Assembly: GCF_014837055.1 (NCBI RefSeq) | Contig: NZ_JACSPQ010000001.1 | Span: 1,173,970 to 1,237,969, forward strand | Reading direction: 5' to 3' | Source of the DNA: Phocaeicola faecium | Lineage (GTDB): Bacteria > Bacteroidota > Bacteroidia > Bacteroidales > Bacteroidaceae | Length of the DNA stretch: 64,000 nt | Part shown: piece by piece, positions 24,688 to 33,006 of the stretch | Position numbering within the stretch: position 1 is the stretch's first letter | Layout of the letters: each line of letters starts with the position of its first letter | Notes under the pieces: generated by a model | Database searches by the model: none | What the model was told of the DNA's origin: nothing | The model's input: only the letters and a program-made list of their open reading frames with translations | Position numbers and translations under genes: made by a program

Positions 24688-25349
24688 TTACCTTTAATTA
24701 TTTTAAGTTGGTGAATAGCCTCTTTCATATCTGGAGCTTTAAAGACTGCGCTTCCCGCCACAAGGACATCTACGCCCGCTTCTATCAACTCCGGAGCAGT
24801 ATTGTTATTGACTCCTCCGTCTACTTCAATCAGCGCATGGGCATTTTTGCGTGCTATAAGTTCGCGCAAGCTGCGTACTTTCTGCAAGGTATGCGGAATA
24901 AATTTCTGTCCTCCAAAGCCCGGATTTACGCTCATCAGCAGCACCATATCGACATCTTCTATTATATCTTCAAGCAAAGAAACCGGCGTGGAAGGATTTA
25001 GAGTTACCCCGGCTTTCATTCCTGCCTCCTTAATTTGCTGAACTACCCGATGTAAATGCGGACACGCCTCGTAATGCACATTCATCATCATGGCATTCAA
25101 TGCACGAACTTCACGAATAAACTTCTCCGGTTGTACAATCATCAGATGTACATCGAGCGGTTTCTTGCAAAGTTCTGCAACATATTTCAAAACCGGGAAA
25201 CCAAATGAAATATTCGGAACGAACACTCCGTCCATTATATCCAAATGTAACCAATCAGCCTCGCTGGAATTAATTTTATCCATTTCTCCACGCAAGTCAG
25301 CAAAATCAGCAGCTAATAATGAAGGAGAGACTTTTATTTCTTTCGCCAT
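24684..25349 (-). CDS. rpe: Ribulose-phosphate 3-epimerase
   Basis: 221 aa TIM-barrel enzyme of the pentose phosphate pathway interconverting ribulose-5-phosphate and xylulose-5-phosphate. Conserved strands: SPSLLAADFADL, WLHLDIMDGVFVPNISFG (metal His/Asp), VHLMIVQPEKFI, VLLMSVNPGFGGQKFI, IEVDGGVNNNTAPELIEAG, VLVAGSAVFKA. Full length. First gene of an rpe-comEC pair from its own -7 box. Confidence 0.97.
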   Translation of the reverse strand: MAKEIKVSPSLLAADFADLRGEMDKINSSEADWLHLDIMDGVFVPNISFGFPVLKYVAELCKKPLDVHLMIVQPEKFIREVRALNAMMMNVHYEACPHLHRVVQQIKEAGMKAGVTLNPSTPVSLLEDIIEDVDMVLLMSVNPGFGGQKFIPHTLQKVRSLRELIARKNAHALIEVDGGVNNNTAPELIEAGVDVLVAGSAVFKAPDMKEAIHQLKIIKGK

Positions 25350-25383
25350 ATCTTTCTTTTGACCTTTATCATCTAATATGATT

Positions 25384-25391
25384 CAAAGATA
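25384..25391 (-). promoter_or_regulatory. -7 promoter box for rpe-comEC
   Basis: TATCTTTG on the minus strand, 34 nt before the ATG at 25349. Confidence 0.55.
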
Positions 25392-25452
25392 AAGATATTT
25401 TATCACAATGCAAAGAATTCAGTCTTAATTCGATAATTTCGTCTGTTTCTAT

Positions 25453-26760
25453 TTACTTGGAAAAACTAAAACGCAGTCCTAATTGCAAGTTAAAATTCAG
25501 AGGATGCTCTTTACGGAAAGTCTCTATATCACTGCCATCGTCGAAATAATACGCTATACCCGGTTCGATGTACAGCCCGATCTGGCGTGTGAAATTAACT
25601 TGCGCACCAACGGCTCCTGTCACAGACCACTGCAACGGATCGACGTCCAAAGAAGAATTAATCTTCTCATGCTCGTTACTTCCTGTTACATATACAGTTT
25701 CCAAGCTGCCTGAAACGCATTTTTCAACAGCCCCCCCTGCAGAAACATAGAAATTAAAACGTTCGTTCTGCCAAAGTGAGCGATGTACTTTGAGTGGTAT
25801 TCCGATGTAATGTAACTTCCATTCTTCTTCCATATAAGAATCAGAGCCGGAATGGGAATTTGATGACAGCAGGGTATAGAACAATCCGGTTTCGATAGCC
25901 CAATCTTTATTTAAAAGCCATTTAAAGGATGCACCGACACTTACCGGCATACGATGATGGACTTCCGTTTTCGAAGACTGTTCACGGTTATTGAATAATA
26001 CTTGGTTATATGCCGTGGTTTCATTCGACAAAGGATTCATCAGCAGACCATCGGCACTACTCTTAACAGCATGTGAAACCATACGTCCGAATCCGCCGAA
26101 CGAATTGGAAAAAGAATACGGCGTATTACCGGCAGCAAGTCCCATCTGCCATTTCTGTTCCTTGCGGTCAGTATTCTTTTCGGTCCAATAAGCATTACGT
26201 TTCACTTGTTCACGGTCCGCTTTACGGGTAGCACGAAGAAGCTGCATCCTTTTTTCTGTTTCATCATCTTTTTTCGTGTCGGCTTTATTCATTGACTGAG
26301 GCATTTCCGACGGCTGTTCTGCATAAATGTTTTCTACCTTTACTACTTCCGGAGCAGCTACAATTTTTTCTTCCAAAACCTTCTGTGATGCCAACGATAC
26401 CGCTTCAATATCTTCCGCATCCTTATTTGTTTCGGCTTTCGCCAATATTAAGTTTTCAGATTCATTTACCGGAATAAAAGGTTTGTTATCTTCCAATACA
26501 GCCTGTTCCTCTTGCTGGGCTAACTTCCCTTTATCACTTAACGAATCAGCCATAGGTGAAGTCCAAAACCATACACCTACCGAAAAGACAACAGCTATCA
26601 TCGCTGCCGCAGCCACAAATTGCCACCGCTTCCATAACGGTATTACCTTAGGGACATTTAAATCCTTCTCCAGCTTCCTCCACATATCGGGAGGCAGTGG
26701 TTCCGAATAATCGTCCATCCGATTACGTATGTTTTGTATCCACTTTTCGTCTTCCATCAC
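25453..26760 (-). CDS. Anti-sigma-like N-terminus fused to an outer-membrane beta-barrel-like domain
   Basis: 435 aa. Residues 1-40 (EDEKWIQNIRNRMDDYSEPLPPDMWRKLEKDL) resemble the cytoplasmic part of small anti-sigma proteins. One membrane helix (WQFVAAAAMIAVVFSVGVWF) sits near 47-66, then a long polar Glu/Lys/Ala-rich linker to about 200. The C-terminal ~220 residues show alternating amphipathic strands and end in LNFNLQLGLRFSFSK, as in OMP_b-brl/PorT-like barrels. Directly follows the ECF sigma gene: GTG at 26760 abuts the sigma stop, and ATG at 26757 is the alternative. Likely the membrane partner of that sigma factor. How inner-membrane and barrel parts coexist is unclear. Confidence 0.75.
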   Translation of the reverse strand: MMEDEKWIQNIRNRMDDYSEPLPPDMWRKLEKDLNVPKVIPLWKRWQFVAAAAMIAVVFSVGVWFWTSPMADSLSDKGKLAQQEEQAVLEDNKPFIPVNESENLILAKAETNKDAEDIEAVSLASQKVLEEKIVAAPEVVKVENIYAEQPSEMPQSMNKADTKKDDETEKRMQLLRATRKADREQVKRNAYWTEKNTDRKEQKWQMGLAAGNTPYSFSNSFGGFGRMVSHAVKSSADGLLMNPLSNETTAYNQVLFNNREQSSKTEVHHRMPVSVGASFKWLLNKDWAIETGLFYTLLSSNSHSGSDSYMEEEWKLHYIGIPLKVHRSLWQNERFNFYVSAGGAVEKCVSGSLETVYVTGSNEHEKINSSLDVDPLQWSVTGAVGAQVNFTRQIGLYIEPGIAYYFDDGSDIETFRKEHPLNFNLQLGLRFSFSK

Positions 26761-27309
26761 TTATAGTTTCTTTCGATATTCATTAATTTTCTTGGCTAAC
26801 AAAGTTTTGGCACGATAAAATTGCGAAGAAGAAGTATGTTCGGTTATACCTAACAATGCTGCTATTTCTTTATGACTTTTTTCTTCAAACACATAAAGGT
26901 TGAACACTGTACGATACCCGTCCGGCAATTCGCTAATCAGCTTCAATAATACCGAACGCGGAATCTTGTTCACATCTTCATCATCTGATATTTGTGTATC
27001 CGGTATTTCATCCATCAAAACTTCTTGTTTGGTCTGTATGCTCTTTTTACGCAAATATCCTAACGCTTCATTAACCATTACACGAGACAACCATGCTTTC
27101 AACGAGCCTACTCCTTGATAAGCAAATTGATTTTTTATAGATTGAAACACGCGGATAAATCCATCATGGAATACATCCTCGGCTTCTTCCCTATTACCTA
27201 TGTAACGAAGACAAATGGCAAACAACACACCCCCGTACCTTTCGTACAGTTCTTTCTGTGCCTTTGTGTCTGCCTTTTGACACTGCAACGCCAGTTCCTC
27301 TTCTGTCAT
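26761..27309 (-). CDS. ECF-type RNA polymerase sigma factor
   Basis: 182 aa with sigma-70 region 2 (YGGVLFAICLRYIGNREEAEDVFHDGFIRVF, shown across two helices) and region 4 (LPDGYRTVFNLYVFEEKSHKEIAALLGITEHTSSSQ in the same way), joined by an acidic linker. This is the common Bacteroidetes ECF layout. It directs RNA polymerase to specific promoters, probably in response to an envelope cue relayed by the downstream membrane protein. No SusC/SusD genes are adjacent, so it is not an obvious polysaccharide-locus sigma. Targets may include the divergent NigD-like gene, but that is inference. Confidence 0.93.
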   Translation of the reverse strand: MTEEELALQCQKADTKAQKELYERYGGVLFAICLRYIGNREEAEDVFHDGFIRVFQSIKNQFAYQGVGSLKAWLSRVMVNEALGYLRKKSIQTKQEVLMDEIPDTQISDDEDVNKIPRSVLLKLISELPDGYRTVFNLYVFEEKSHKEIAALLGITEHTSSSQFYRAKTLLAKKINEYRKKL

Positions 27310-27350
27310 ATTATTTGTCTCGTGCTTTTGGTTTATAAATGATGCAAATG

Positions 27351-27358
27351 CAAAAATA
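27351..27358 (-). promoter_or_regulatory. -7 promoter box for the ECF sigma operon
   Basis: TATTTTTG on the minus strand, 41 nt before the ATG at 27309. The housekeeping-type box suggests basal expression rather than pure self-activation. Confidence 0.5.
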
Positions 27359-27460
27359 CTGCACGTAACAGCATCTTTTTCTTCTGTTAATGTGTTTTAA
27401 CACAAAAGAGTGCAGTAAATTCTGTCTCAGCTTATTTTAGAGACAAAAAAATAAAATACA

Positions 27461-28222
27461 ATGAAAGTCTTTAAGCAAATATATCTTATTGCAAGTGTGT
27501 TATTATGCAGTTCAATCATTTCTTCTTGCGATTTAAATGAAGATGATTCGAAATCACTGTTTTATCTGACATTAGGAACAGTCATTAATGAAGATGAGCT
27601 AATGGTAGAATCGGATTCGCACGGTATATTAGTACCTTCCAATCCGGGCTATTTTACATCTGCCAAACTGGATACTACCGGACAACGGGTCTTAATGAGT
27701 GTGCCCGCCAGCGATTTGGAAGCTATGGTGCCTGACGGGGAGCAACGCATTGTAGACATTGTTGAACTATATAAGGTTTTGACAAAAGATGCCAACGACC
27801 TCCGTAACGATTCATTGATAAGCGAGAACGATACCGATTTCGGAAATGACCCGGTTCAGATTACAGGCATATCTATCAGTGCCAAACACCTGAACATTGA
27901 AGTTTACATAAAAGGAAATGACCGAGAAAAGCCGCATCGTCTCAGCTTGTTGCTGAATAAAGACTGCAAACTGGATGAAAACGGATGGTTGCCTGTTGAG
28001 CTGCGCCACAATGCAGAAGGTGATTCGCAGAAAGATGTGTTTTGGAGTGTTGTATCGTTCAATCTGTCCAGTATTCCTGAATATCAGAACTCAACCTTTA
28101 AAGGTTTCCGCGTTTATTATAATAATGGAACAAACCCACACGCTACTTGCGAAATCTCTAAAGGTCAAACTCTGAATCAAAAAGAAATCAATACGAGCCG
28201 CATACACAGCAACAACAAATAA
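27461..28222 (+). CDS. NigD-like lipoprotein
   Basis: 253 aa. Signal peptide with lipobox SSC, Cys23. An N-terminal OB-like domain (SLFYLTLGTVINEDELMVESDSHG style, about 30-110) and a C-terminal beta-sandwich domain (DPVQITGISISAKHLNIEVYI to FKGFRVYYNNG) match the NigD-like family named from the nigrescin locus of Prevotella. The family's role is unknown. Transcribed divergently from the ECF sigma gene across 151 bp, with no clear TAnnTTTG box of its own, so an alternative sigma factor could read it. Ends exactly at a 25-bp dispersed repeat. Confidence 0.85.
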   Translation: MKVFKQIYLIASVLLCSSIISSCDLNEDDSKSLFYLTLGTVINEDELMVESDSHGILVPSNPGYFTSAKLDTTGQRVLMSVPASDLEAMVPDGEQRIVDIVELYKVLTKDANDLRNDSLISENDTDFGNDPVQITGISISAKHLNIEVYIKGNDREKPHRLSLLLNKDCKLDENGWLPVELRHNAEGDSQKDVFWSVVSFNLSSIPEYQNSTFKGFRVYYNNGTNPHATCEISKGQTLNQKEINTSRIHSNNK

Positions 28223-28246
28223 GAGCCTGTCGTTTTAATTTTGCTC
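28222..28246. repeat. 25-bp dispersed repeat, copy B (inverted)
   Basis: Starts AGAGCCTGTCG and ends TTTTGCTC. It is the reverse complement of 22904-22928 with one mismatch. Its first base is the last base of the NigD-like stop codon. It lies between convergent genes and may form part of a terminator. Confidence 0.65.
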
Positions 28247-28254
28247 AAAATCGA

Positions 28255-29226
28255 TTACTTTACCACAGCTCCATCTTCATGATGATAGCCTCGTAAGAAA
28301 TCAGCCACGCCCATCCGTTTCTTCCCTGCGAGTTGCAAGGAACGGATGTTTATATAGCCATCTGTTACGGCTATGCGGAAATAGGTTTTCTTATCCGTTA
28401 CAACCGCTCCGGGTTCAAACGAATGTTCGGCAAATATTTTATCGGTTTCATAAATCTTCAATACCTGAGGGGCAGTGCTGCCTTGACAGAGTTCAGTCCA
28501 TGCTGCCGGGTAAGGCGACAGTCCGCGCACGAAATCATAAATTTGTTTCACGCCTTTACTCCAGTCTATGCGACAGGTTTCTTTGAAAATCTTAGGAGCC
28601 GGACGCAGGACTTCTCCTTCTGCCAATTTATCTTGCGGAACAGTCTTTACACTACCGTCAAGAATAGAGTCGACTGTTTTTACAACCAAATCGCCGCCTA
28701 AATTCATCAAGCGTTCATATACATCGCCTACATTGTCCGTATCGGCTATCGGAACACGTACTTGGTCAATGATTTCTCCCGTATCAATTTCATGCTTCAA
28801 GAAAAAAGTTGTAATGCCGGTTTCTGTTTCACCATTGATAACCGCCCAGTTGATAGGAGCAGCTCCGCGATATTGGGGCAACAATGAGGCATGAAGGTTA
28901 AACGTCCCCAAACGGGGCATGTTCCAAACCACTTCGGGCAGCATACGGAAAGCAACCACAATCTGAAGGTCGGCTTTCAGTTCGCGCAGCTCTGCCACGA
29001 AACTTTCGTCTTTCAGTTTTTCAGGCTGAAGCACTTTCAAGCCTTGCGATACGGCATACTGCTTCACCGGACTGGGTTGCAACACACTGCCATGACGTCC
29101 CATCGGTTTGTCGGGCATCGTGATCACCCCTACTATATTATATCCTCCCTCAACCAAACGCTTCAAACTCTCAACAGCAAATTCGGGAGTTCCCATGTAT
29201 ACGATTCTCAAATCTTTCTTTTCCAT
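28255..29226 (-). CDS. fmt: Methionyl-tRNA formyltransferase
   Basis: 323 aa. Formylates Met-tRNA(fMet) with 10-formyl-THF to make the initiator tRNA. The N-terminal Rossmann domain has MGTPEFAVESLKRL; catalytic Asn110, His112 and Asp148 lie in FNLHASLLPQYRGAAPINWA and HEIDTGEI. The C-terminal OB-fold domain binds the tRNA. Full length. Last of three same-strand genes (tsaC-type, ClC, fmt), 15 bp after the ClC stop. Confidence 0.97.
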   Translation of the reverse strand: MEKKDLRIVYMGTPEFAVESLKRLVEGGYNIVGVITMPDKPMGRHGSVLQPSPVKQYAVSQGLKVLQPEKLKDESFVAELRELKADLQIVVAFRMLPEVVWNMPRLGTFNLHASLLPQYRGAAPINWAVINGETETGITTFFLKHEIDTGEIIDQVRVPIADTDNVGDVYERLMNLGGDLVVKTVDSILDGSVKTVPQDKLAEGEVLRPAPKIFKETCRIDWSKGVKQIYDFVRGLSPYPAAWTELCQGSTAPQVLKIYETDKIFAEHSFEPGAVVTDKKTYFRIAVTDGYINIRSLQLAGKKRMGVADFLRGYHHEDGAVVK

Positions 29227-29241
29227 GATACAAAAATTTAT

Positions 29242-31041
29242 TTATTCGGCTGATAAATCGACCAATACCTGACGATATGCTGTCAGCATCTTCGATTTAG
29301 ATACAATTCCCTTATACCTTCCTTCTTCATCTACAACCGGTAAATTCCATGCCCCGGTTTCATCGAACTTCCGCATCACCTCTTCCATCGAATCTGTGAT
29401 TTTGATACACGCTTTGGGCGTAACCATGAAATTTTCAACACGGTAACGGTGATACAACTCTTGCCGGAAGATGATGTTGCGAATGTCGTTCAAGGGTACG
29501 ATGCCCAAAAGAACATTATTCACATCTACCACCGGAAACAGATTTCGTCCTGATTTGGATATAGCTTTTACCATCTCTCCCAAATCCATATCGGGGCGCA
29601 CTACCTGAAAGTCTGTTTCAATCACACTCTCCATGTTCATCAGAGTCAGTACCGCCTTATCTTTATGATGTGTCACCAGTTCACCTTTCTTTGCCAGACG
29701 CATGGAATAAATACTATGCGGTTCGAAGATGATGATGGTAAGATACGCACACACCGAAACAATCATCAACGGCAGGAACAGGGCATATCCTCCGGTAAGC
29801 TCGGCGATAAGGAATACACCGGTAAGCGGAGCGTGCATCACGCCCGACATCAGACCAGCCATTCCCATCAGCGCAAAGTTTTTCTCAGGGATATAAGTGT
29901 TTCCGATATGGAATTCATTGCATACATACGAAAATACGAAACCGGCTATACATCCCAGAAACAAACTCGGAGCAAAAATACCACCGCAACCGCCTCCACC
30001 GTTCGTGGCACTGGAAGCGAATACTTTAAACAAGATTATCAGCAGCAAATAGATTACCAACAGATGCCCGTTGCCGTAAAACAGTGAATTGTTCATCACC
30101 GTGTCCCAGTCTGCCGAAGTGGTTCCGTTAAGCAACAGCGAAATCGTATCATAGCCTTCGCCGTAAAGCGGGGGAAAGAGGAAGATTAAAATACTCAGCA
30201 TCGTACCTCCTATCACAAACTTCACGTACGGATTAGAGTAGCGGCGGAAAATATTTTCTATCCAGTTCATAGAACAGGTGAAATACCAAGCCACCAACCC
30301 GCAAAAAACACCCAGCGCGATGGCATAGGGAACGCGCTCCATCGCAAACGGATAGTCTAAGTGGAAATAAAACATCGACTCCGTACCCGTCAGCACGTAT
30401 GAAAGCGATGCTGCCGTCACGCTGGTTATCAGCAGCGGAAGCAGCGATGCCATCGTCAGGTCAATCATCAGCACTTCGAGCGTAAACACCAAGCCGGCTA
30501 TGGGGGCTTTAAAGATTCCCGATACAGCTCCTGCGGCACCGCATCCCACGAGCAACATCAGTGTCTTGTGATCCATACGGAAAATGCTGCCCAAGTTCGA
30601 ACCGATGGCAGAGCCTGTCAACACAATAGGTGCTTCCGCTCCTACCGAACCACCGAAACCGATGGTTATAGCCGAAGCACAGATAGACGACCATACGTTA
30701 TGACGCTTAATGCGGCTCTGACGGCGGGAGATAGCGTAAAGGATTTTCGTAACTCCGTGGCTGATGTCATCGCGCACTATTTTCCGGATAAAGAGACTTG
30801 TCAGAAAAATACCCACCACCGGATAAACCAAATACAGCCAGTTGGCTCCGGTTGAATCGAAATTATCGGTAAGAAATTCTTTAATATATTCTACTAAAAA
30901 CTTCAACACATACGCCGCCAGTGCCGTACAGATTCCGACGATGAAACTTAAAATCAAAATAAATTGTTTGTCTTTGATATGTTTCTCGCGCCAGACCAAC
31001 AGTCGTTGAAGTAAATTATTGTTTTCGTCAGCTATGTTCAT
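29242..31041 (-). CDS. ClC-type chloride channel/transporter with CBS pair
   Basis: 599 aa inner-membrane anion channel or Cl-/H+ exchanger. About 12 helices, with the ClC selectivity segments GFGGSVGAEAPIVLTGS (a GSxGAE variant of the common GSGIP/GxEGP filter region), GGGCGGIFAPSLFLG and MSGVMHAPLTGVFLIAELTGG. Two CBS domains fill about residues 450-595 and may sense adenine nucleotides. Preceded by the threonylcarbamoyl-AMP synthase gene (79-bp gap) and followed by fmt. Whether it is a channel or an exchanger cannot be decided here. Confidence 0.92.
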   Translation of the reverse strand: MNIADENNNLLQRLLVWREKHIKDKQFILILSFIVGICTALAAYVLKFLVEYIKEFLTDNFDSTGANWLYLVYPVVGIFLTSLFIRKIVRDDISHGVTKILYAISRRQSRIKRHNVWSSICASAITIGFGGSVGAEAPIVLTGSAIGSNLGSIFRMDHKTLMLLVGCGAAGAVSGIFKAPIAGLVFTLEVLMIDLTMASLLPLLITSVTAASLSYVLTGTESMFYFHLDYPFAMERVPYAIALGVFCGLVAWYFTCSMNWIENIFRRYSNPYVKFVIGGTMLSILIFLFPPLYGEGYDTISLLLNGTTSADWDTVMNNSLFYGNGHLLVIYLLLIILFKVFASSATNGGGGCGGIFAPSLFLGCIAGFVFSYVCNEFHIGNTYIPEKNFALMGMAGLMSGVMHAPLTGVFLIAELTGGYALFLPLMIVSVCAYLTIIIFEPHSIYSMRLAKKGELVTHHKDKAVLTLMNMESVIETDFQVVRPDMDLGEMVKAISKSGRNLFPVVDVNNVLLGIVPLNDIRNIIFRQELYHRYRVENFMVTPKACIKITDSMEEVMRKFDETGAWNLPVVDEEGRYKGIVSKSKMLTAYRQVLVDLSAE

Positions 31042-31120
31042 TATTGTGTTATATATATATAATGTATAAAGGCAACCTCATGATGCCGCTGCTTGTTTCC
31101 TGAAGAAACAAGCCAAACAT

Positions 31121-31687
31121 TTATTCTCTTATAATCTTCACTTCGCCTCCCTTGCCTAACTTGATAATGGAAGAAGGCTTCGGATGTCCGGTTTCTTCAC
31201 GGCGGAAATCGACCACATAATCTACTGCCTGCTTGATTTCTTCGCTTATTTCGCTAAACACCGCCGGAGCAGGCTGTCCGCTGATGTTGGCAGAAGTTGA
31301 AACAATGGCTTTGCGGAAGCGGAAACACAGTTCTTTTGAAAACGCCTCGGAAGTAACCCGGATACCCACACTGCCGTCTGCCGCAATCAGGTTCGGAGCC
31401 AAATTACGCGCTCCATCGTAAATTATAGTCAAAGGTTTTGTTGTCAACTCTATCAAATCCCAAGCCACGCCCGGAACGTCTTTCACATAAAAGTCCACCT
31501 TAACAGGACTGTCCACCAGTACCAGCATAGCCTTGCTGTCTGCTCGCTGCTTTATCTGATAAACTCGTTTTACGGCTTCTTCGTTTGTTGCGTCACATCC
31601 GATACCCCACACTGTGTCAGTAGGATAAAGTATCACGCCACCCTTTTGCATGACTTCACATGCACGTTTAATTTCATCTTTCATCAT
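31121..31687 (-). CDS. tsaC: Sua5/YrdC-type threonylcarbamoyl-AMP synthase
   Basis: 188 aa. Makes L-threonylcarbamoyl-adenylate for t6A37 modification of ANN-decoding tRNAs. The YrdC-domain signatures are visible: GGVILYPTDTVWGIGCDATN, IKQRADSKAMLVLV, PLTIIYDGA, SVGIRVTSEAFSKEL and AIVSTSANISGQPAP. It is the short form without the Sua5 C-terminal domain. Two start codons in a row (MM). First gene of a run with ClC and fmt, which would join two tRNA functions and a channel in one unit. Confidence 0.93.
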   Translation of the reverse strand: MMKDEIKRACEVMQKGGVILYPTDTVWGIGCDATNEEAVKRVYQIKQRADSKAMLVLVDSPVKVDFYVKDVPGVAWDLIELTTKPLTIIYDGARNLAPNLIAADGSVGIRVTSEAFSKELCFRFRKAIVSTSANISGQPAPAVFSEISEEIKQAVDYVVDFRREETGHPKPSSIIKLGKGGEVKIIRE

Positions 31688-31724
31688 AACTACTATACAT
31701 TGGTACAGTTAATATAAACGCAAG

Positions 31725-31732
31725 CAAAAGTA
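31725..31732 (-). promoter_or_regulatory. -7 promoter box for tsaC-ClC-fmt
   Basis: TACTTTTG on the minus strand, 37 nt before the start codon; divergent from the dinB promoter. Confidence 0.5.
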
Positions 31733-31767
31733 CAAAGGATTTTTAGGATAGCCCAAGAAAGTTTGAT

Positions 31768-31775
31768 TAATTTTG
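31768..31775 (+). promoter_or_regulatory. -7 promoter box for dinB
   Basis: TAATTTTG, 19 nt before the ATG at 31795. No LexA-type palindrome is evident around it. Confidence 0.6.
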
Positions 31776-31794
31776 CAGAAAGGATTTTGTTTTC

Positions 31795-32892
31795 ATGAAT
31801 ACGAAACGCAAAATTATCCATATTGACATGGATGCTTTTTACGCATCGGTGGAGCAACGGGACAATCCGGAACTGAGAGGAAAACCCGTAGCCGTGGGTC
31901 ATGCCGAAAAGCGAGGCGTAGTAGCTGCTGCAAGCTATGAGGCACGCAAGTTCGGTGTGCGTTCCGCCATGCCTTCACAAAAGGCCATCAAACTTTGTCC
32001 GCAACTGATTTTTATCGAAGGACGAATGGAGGTCTATAAAAGTGTATCGCGCCAAATACACGAGATTTTCCACGATTACACTGATCTTATCGAACCGATT
32101 TCGCTCGACGAGGCGTTTCTCGATGTGACAGATAACAAAAAAGGAATCGAACTGGCGGTAGACATTGCGCGCGAAATCAAACAGCGCATCCGGGAGGAGC
32201 TGCATTTGGTGGCATCGGCAGGGGTGTCATACAACAAGTTTCTGGCAAAGATTGCTTCCGATTACCGCAAGCCCGACGGACTCTGCACCATCCACCCCGA
32301 CCAAGCACAGGCCTTCATCGACCACCTGCCCATCGAATCGTTTTGGGGCGTAGGTCCGGTCACGGCAAAGAAACTGCATCTGTTAGGGGTTTATAACGGG
32401 AAGACGTTGCGTGAATGTTCGCGCGAGATGCTGGTACGCCAGTTCGGAAAAGCCGGAAATATCTATTATGAGTTTGCCCGCGGCATAGACAACCGCCCGG
32501 TAGAATCTGTGCGCGTACGTAAATCTATCGGCTGCGAACATACGCTGGAGAAAGACATCAGCCTGAAAAGTTCGGTTATCATTGAGCTGTACCACGTGGC
32601 GTGCGAACTGACAGAACGCCTGAAAGCGAAAGACTTCAACGGCACGACACTTACCCTGAAAATAAAGTTCAACGATTTCGTGCAGATAACGCGCAGCCTC
32701 AGCACACGGAAAAGCCTCCGCACGTTAGATGAGATTTTACCGCTTGCCAAAACGCTGCTAAAAGAAGTGGATTACGAACATCACCCCGTGCGTCTGATAG
32801 GGCTTTCGGTATCGAATCCCAAAGAAGACACTGACGAACAGCATGTTAACACGCCCCAATGGGTACAACTGAAACTTCCGTTCAGCGATTAA
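31795..32892 (+). CDS. dinB: DNA polymerase IV (Y-family translesion polymerase)
   Basis: 365 aa. Error-prone bypass polymerase. Catalytic acidic residues: Asp11 in HIDMDAFYASVE, and the SLDEAFLDVTD motif. ASAGVSYNKFLAKIASD and the helix-hairpin-helix WGVGPVTAKKLHLLGV follow, then the little-finger domain. The C-terminus ends VQLKLPFSD, resembling a beta-clamp-binding peptide (QLxLPF form). Convergent with the patatin gene, with tandem repeats between. Confidence 0.96.
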   Translation: MNTKRKIIHIDMDAFYASVEQRDNPELRGKPVAVGHAEKRGVVAAASYEARKFGVRSAMPSQKAIKLCPQLIFIEGRMEVYKSVSRQIHEIFHDYTDLIEPISLDEAFLDVTDNKKGIELAVDIAREIKQRIREELHLVASAGVSYNKFLAKIASDYRKPDGLCTIHPDQAQAFIDHLPIESFWGVGPVTAKKLHLLGVYNGKTLRECSREMLVRQFGKAGNIYYEFARGIDNRPVESVRVRKSIGCEHTLEKDISLKSSVIIELYHVACELTERLKAKDFNGTTLTLKIKFNDFVQITRSLSTRKSLRTLDEILPLAKTLLKEVDYEHHPVRLIGLSVSNPKEDTDEQHVNTPQWVQLKLPFSD

Positions 32893-32894
32893 AA

Positions 32895-32973
32895 ACGCTA
32901 TGGGATGAACCGGGGCACGCAAGCGGTAGAACTTGTCAACGCTATGGGATGGACCGAGGTACGCAAGCGGTAG
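32895..32973. repeat. Tandem pair of 35-bp REP-like units (module cluster 5)
   Basis: Units at 32895-32929 and 32939-32973 begin ACGCTATGGGATG and end ACGCAAGCGGTAG, with three differences in 35 positions, period 44 bp. The 5' word is shared with the repeats at 23.0 and 53.3 kb. Lies between the convergent dinB and patatin genes. Confidence 0.8.
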
Positions 32974-33006
32974 CGTTTTCCGGCGCCGTCTAACGCTGTC
33001 AAAAGA

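Noticed and set aside
31760..31800. LexA/SOS box before dinB
   Set aside because: No palindromic operator could be found around the -7 box; Bacteroidetes often lack LexA control of dinB.
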